Shown: positions 61,903 through 64,000 of the stretch, one piece after another
How the letters are laid out: the number at the start of each line of letters is the position of its first letter
Numbering within the stretch: the first letter of the stretch is position 1
Program-made: the position numbers and the translations under genes
The notes under the pieces: generated by a model
Seen by the model: the letters and a program-made list of their open reading frames with translations, nothing else
What the model was told of the DNA's origin: nothing
Database searches by the model: none
From: an uncultured Dysgonomonas sp.
GTDB lineage: Bacteria; Bacteroidota; Bacteroidia; Bacteroidales; Dysgonomonadaceae
Assembly (NCBI RefSeq): GCF_934668725.1
Contig: NZ_CAKUOF010000002.1
Coordinates: 186,001 to 250,000, forward strand
Direction of reading: 5' to 3'
DNA length: 64,000 nucleotides

Positions 61903-63270
61903 TTACCCCACTTTTGAGAAACGTTTATCTGTATTCATCATCAATTTATCTAATGATGCAGCAATATTACGTACAAAGGGTGTAGCGTCGGGTAGAATGC
62001 GGATATAATCGGATGTAAACTTTATTATGCCATCCTCAGCAAAAACCTTTAAGTTATCTTCATTGTAATTGAGTGCCCCCTTTATCTCGTCAACCGATCT
62101 GTTTAAAAGTGAAGCAAGATCAGTCCAAATTATTTCATAATTACACATCAATGAGGTGATAACCTCGCGTGTAATCTGTTCATCGCTATTTAATCTGTAA
62201 CCTTTCAGAACGGGGAGTTCTCCATTATTTACTTGTTCGATATAGGATTTCAGGTCTTTGGTATTCTGGCTGTATGCCGAAGTTAGTTGACTGATACCTG
62301 TTACACCGAAGGCGTATACCTGTCCTGTAGTACGGCGAGTACAATATCCTTGAAAATTACGATGCAGAGCTTTTGTTTTCTGGGCGATGTATAGTTCGTC
62401 ATTGGGCTGTACAAAATGATCGAGGCCAACGGTTTTATATCCTGCATCGTTCAACAGATGTTTGGCTGTTTCGTATATTTTGTTTTTATCTTGCGGAGTA
62501 GGCAAACCAAGCTTTTCGAGATTCATCATTGCCGGGTTTACCCAAGGTACGTGTGCATACGAAAAGGTAACTAACCTATCAGGATGTATTTCTATTGCTT
62601 GCTTGATGGTATCAGCAAACGATTCGGCAGTTTGTAGAGGTAATCCGTAGATAAAATCCATATTTACGGCTACACCTTTCGATTTGAGTAATTGAACAAT
62701 GCCAGCAACAGGCATTCGTGATGGCTTGCGGTTAGATGCTTTCAATACATCGATATTGAAATCCTGTATTCCCAAGCTGATGCGGTTAAACCCTGCATCT
62801 ATCAAATCGTTCCAATACGATTCATCTAAATAGCCGGGGTGGCATTCGATGGCTATTTCGGGTTGGTCTATCGTTTCGAAACCATTGAGTAACATTTGAT
62901 TTATTTCCTTAAGTATCGACACGGGTTGAGAGGTTGGGCTTCCTCCTCCATAATGTATTTGTGCGATTTTCCGGTTATGATCGAGCAGAGGCAAAACCAT
63001 TTCTATTTCACGCTTCAGGGCGTTCATATATGAAGTTACTACTGTTTTATTTTCCAGTAGCAGGGCATTACATCCGCAATAATGACACATCTTGTAACAA
63101 AACGGAATATGAATATAAAAGGATATATGTTCGGGTTGTTGGGTATTCGATTCCTCTATGGCTGTTTCGTAATCGTTGACTGAAAAGCCGTCGGTAAAGA
63201 AATTCGCAGGCGGATAACTCGTATAGCGAGGTACAGCAACACTGTATTTATCTAATAATTCTTGTTTCAT
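61903..63270 (-). CDS. hemN: Oxygen-independent coproporphyrinogen III oxidase
   Basis: The 455-residue radical-SAM enzyme has the HemN-type cluster motif C58-x3-C62-x2-C65-x-C67 in FYIHIPFCYKMCHYCGCNA, the YGGGSPT loop near 108-114 and a complete C-terminal HemN domain. It converts coproporphyrinogen III to protoporphyrinogen IX without oxygen, as suits an anaerobe. The extra Cys67 is typical of true HemN rather than HemW. It overlaps the upstream MFS gene by 23 bases, so the transporter may supply or export a porphyrin, iron or related compound. Confidence 0.97.
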   Translation of the reverse strand: MKQELLDKYSVAVPRYTSYPPANFFTDGFSVNDYETAIEESNTQQPEHISFYIHIPFCYKMCHYCGCNALLLENKTVVTSYMNALKREIEMVLPLLDHNRKIAQIHYGGGSPTSQPVSILKEINQMLLNGFETIDQPEIAIECHPGYLDESYWNDLIDAGFNRISLGIQDFNIDVLKASNRKPSRMPVAGIVQLLKSKGVAVNMDFIYGLPLQTAESFADTIKQAIEIHPDRLVTFSYAHVPWVNPAMMNLEKLGLPTPQDKNKIYETAKHLLNDAGYKTVGLDHFVQPNDELYIAQKTKALHRNFQGYCTRRTTGQVYAFGVTGISQLTSAYSQNTKDLKSYIEQVNNGELPVLKGYRLNSDEQITREVITSLMCNYEIIWTDLASLLNRSVDEIKGALNYNEDNLKVFAEDGIIKFTSDYIRILPDATPFVRNIAASLDKLMMNTDKRFSKVG

Positions 63271-64000
63271 CTTTTTTCTCTTTTTTGAATGTCGCCAATA
63301 TATACAGCAGTGAAGCTACGGCGATACAACTTTCGAATAAAAACAGGTTGGCATAGCCATACATACCGGCTATTTTTCCGGCTCCTGCTGCCATCAACAT
63401 ACCACTAAGATGGGTGATAACGGTTTGCAGAGTAAAATCGGTTCCTTCATAGCCTTCCCGTACATAATACATTGCAGTAGTATATACAACAATGGTTGCC
63501 ATGCCGTAACTTCCCCATAATAAAGTGATTCCTAAGTGTAGGGTAGCAGTGTTAACAGACAGGTGTGTCACCAAAAGGTAAAAGTATACGGTGGTTGCTA
63601 ATATAAGGATGGCAAATACTATTCGAGGTATGAAGCATCCGATTTTGCGTACAATAAAGCCTCCGGTTAATGATCCGATACAGCCGATGGATGTTCCGAT
63701 AACTCCCGACATTACACCGATCTCTTTCATACTGTAGCCATAATCGACCAGCATAGGTTTTAGCATGGCTAATGTTCCTATCAGCCCTGCATAATACATA
63801 AAGAGAAAGAGTATTTGTTTCCAGATTCCTTTTTGTTTGAAAAACCCCAAAAGGTCATCGGGGTGAGGCGGAGCATATTTTTTTCGTTCCTGAGGTTCTT
63901 CTACCTGTTTTTTCTTGAAGAGCATCAGGGGAATGAGTGCTACGACTACAAATATTGCCAGATAGGGGAGTAACTGATTCCATCCCAGTTTATGATAAAG
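63248..64000 (-). CDS. MFS transporter, 5' end outside window
   Basis: At least 250 residues with eight or more membrane helices and typical MFS loops (GSLTGGFIVRKIG near the middle; EGYEGTDFTLQTVITHLSG later). The frame stays open to the right window edge, so the start is not seen; the Met at 63925 is internal. Overlap with hemN suggests a related task, such as siderophore, iron or porphyrin transport. It resembles the RhtX/AmpG-type MFS group; this is tentative. Confidence 0.75.
   Translation of the reverse strand, partial: LYHKLGWNQLLPYLAIFVVVALIPLMLFKKKQVEEPQERKKYAPPHPDDLLGFFKQKGIWKQILFLFMYYAGLIGTLAMLKPMLVDYGYSMKEIGVMSGVIGTSIGCIGSLTGGFIVRKIGCFIPRIVFAILILATTVYFYLLVTHLSVNTATLHLGITLLWGSYGMATIVVYTTAMYYVREGYEGTDFTLQTVITHLSGMLMAAGAGKIAGMYGYANLFLFESCIAVASLLYILATFKKEKKDETRIIR

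Overview
The window looks like AT-rich chromosomal DNA of a Bacteroidota member, most likely order Bacteroidales; a Dysgonomonas-type genome would fit, but I cannot prove the genus from sequence alone. The reasons are the many TAnnTTTG promoter elements (the Bacteroidetes -7 box), the near absence of Shine-Dalgarno sequences, the many Bacteroidetes-type families (DUF5056, DUF4230, DUF4421, DUF6249, DUF1080, DUF3667, WG repeats, 'VGINT' secreted proteins) and an NfnAB-like pair. No rRNA, tRNA, CRISPR array or intact insertion sequence was seen.

Left to right: (1) 1-976 holds two phage-tail-type genes, the first cut by the window edge. (2) 1-5 kb has a sugar-kinase-like phosphotransferase, a CBM9-like protein and a DarT/DarG toxin-antitoxin pair. 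(3) 5-13.5 kb has an ECF sigma/DUF5056 pair, a two-domain DUF1080 lipoprotein, a DUF2089/Yip1 pair, DUF4230, PAP2, a WG-repeat protein and small envelope-stress-like proteins. (4) 13.6-16.6 kb is a tandem pair of GH29 alpha-L-fucosidases. (5) 17-24.7 kb has a VGINT protein, a lipoprotein, an outer-membrane barrel and two very large phage-tail-like proteins on the minus strand. (6) 25-28.4 kb has a patatin, two tandem mini membrane proteins, a ferritin-like protein and a frameshifted NAD(P)-binding gene. (7) 28.5-31.4 kb has a (GA)19 tract upstream of three tandem secreted VGINT/C1q-like proteins. (8) 31.5-41.6 kb is mixed metabolism and membrane functions ending in glmS. (9) 41.6-46.9 kb is a minus-strand unit folK-DUF2339-DUF3999-VGIG. 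(10) 47-54 kb has secreted and unknown proteins, a GH3 glucosidase and an HD phosphohydrolase. (11) 54-64 kb has a DJ-1/PfpI lipoprotein, the NfnAB-like pair, DUF3667, an amino-acid permease, a Bor-like lipoprotein and hemN with an MFS transporter.

Functional themes are host or plant glycan use (two fucosidases, GH3, DUF1080, CBM9-like, sugar kinase), envelope maintenance (many lipoproteins, barrels and small membrane proteins), redox metabolism (NfnAB, HemN, Fe-S mini-protein) and mobile-element conflict (DarTG, tail genes). The two signals I rate highest are the (GA)19 microsatellite, which sits inside a promoter-driven reading frame upstream of the C1q-like trio and looks like a phase-variation switch, and the phage-tail genes split between the two sides of a 23-kb segment in opposite orientations, which an inversion could explain.
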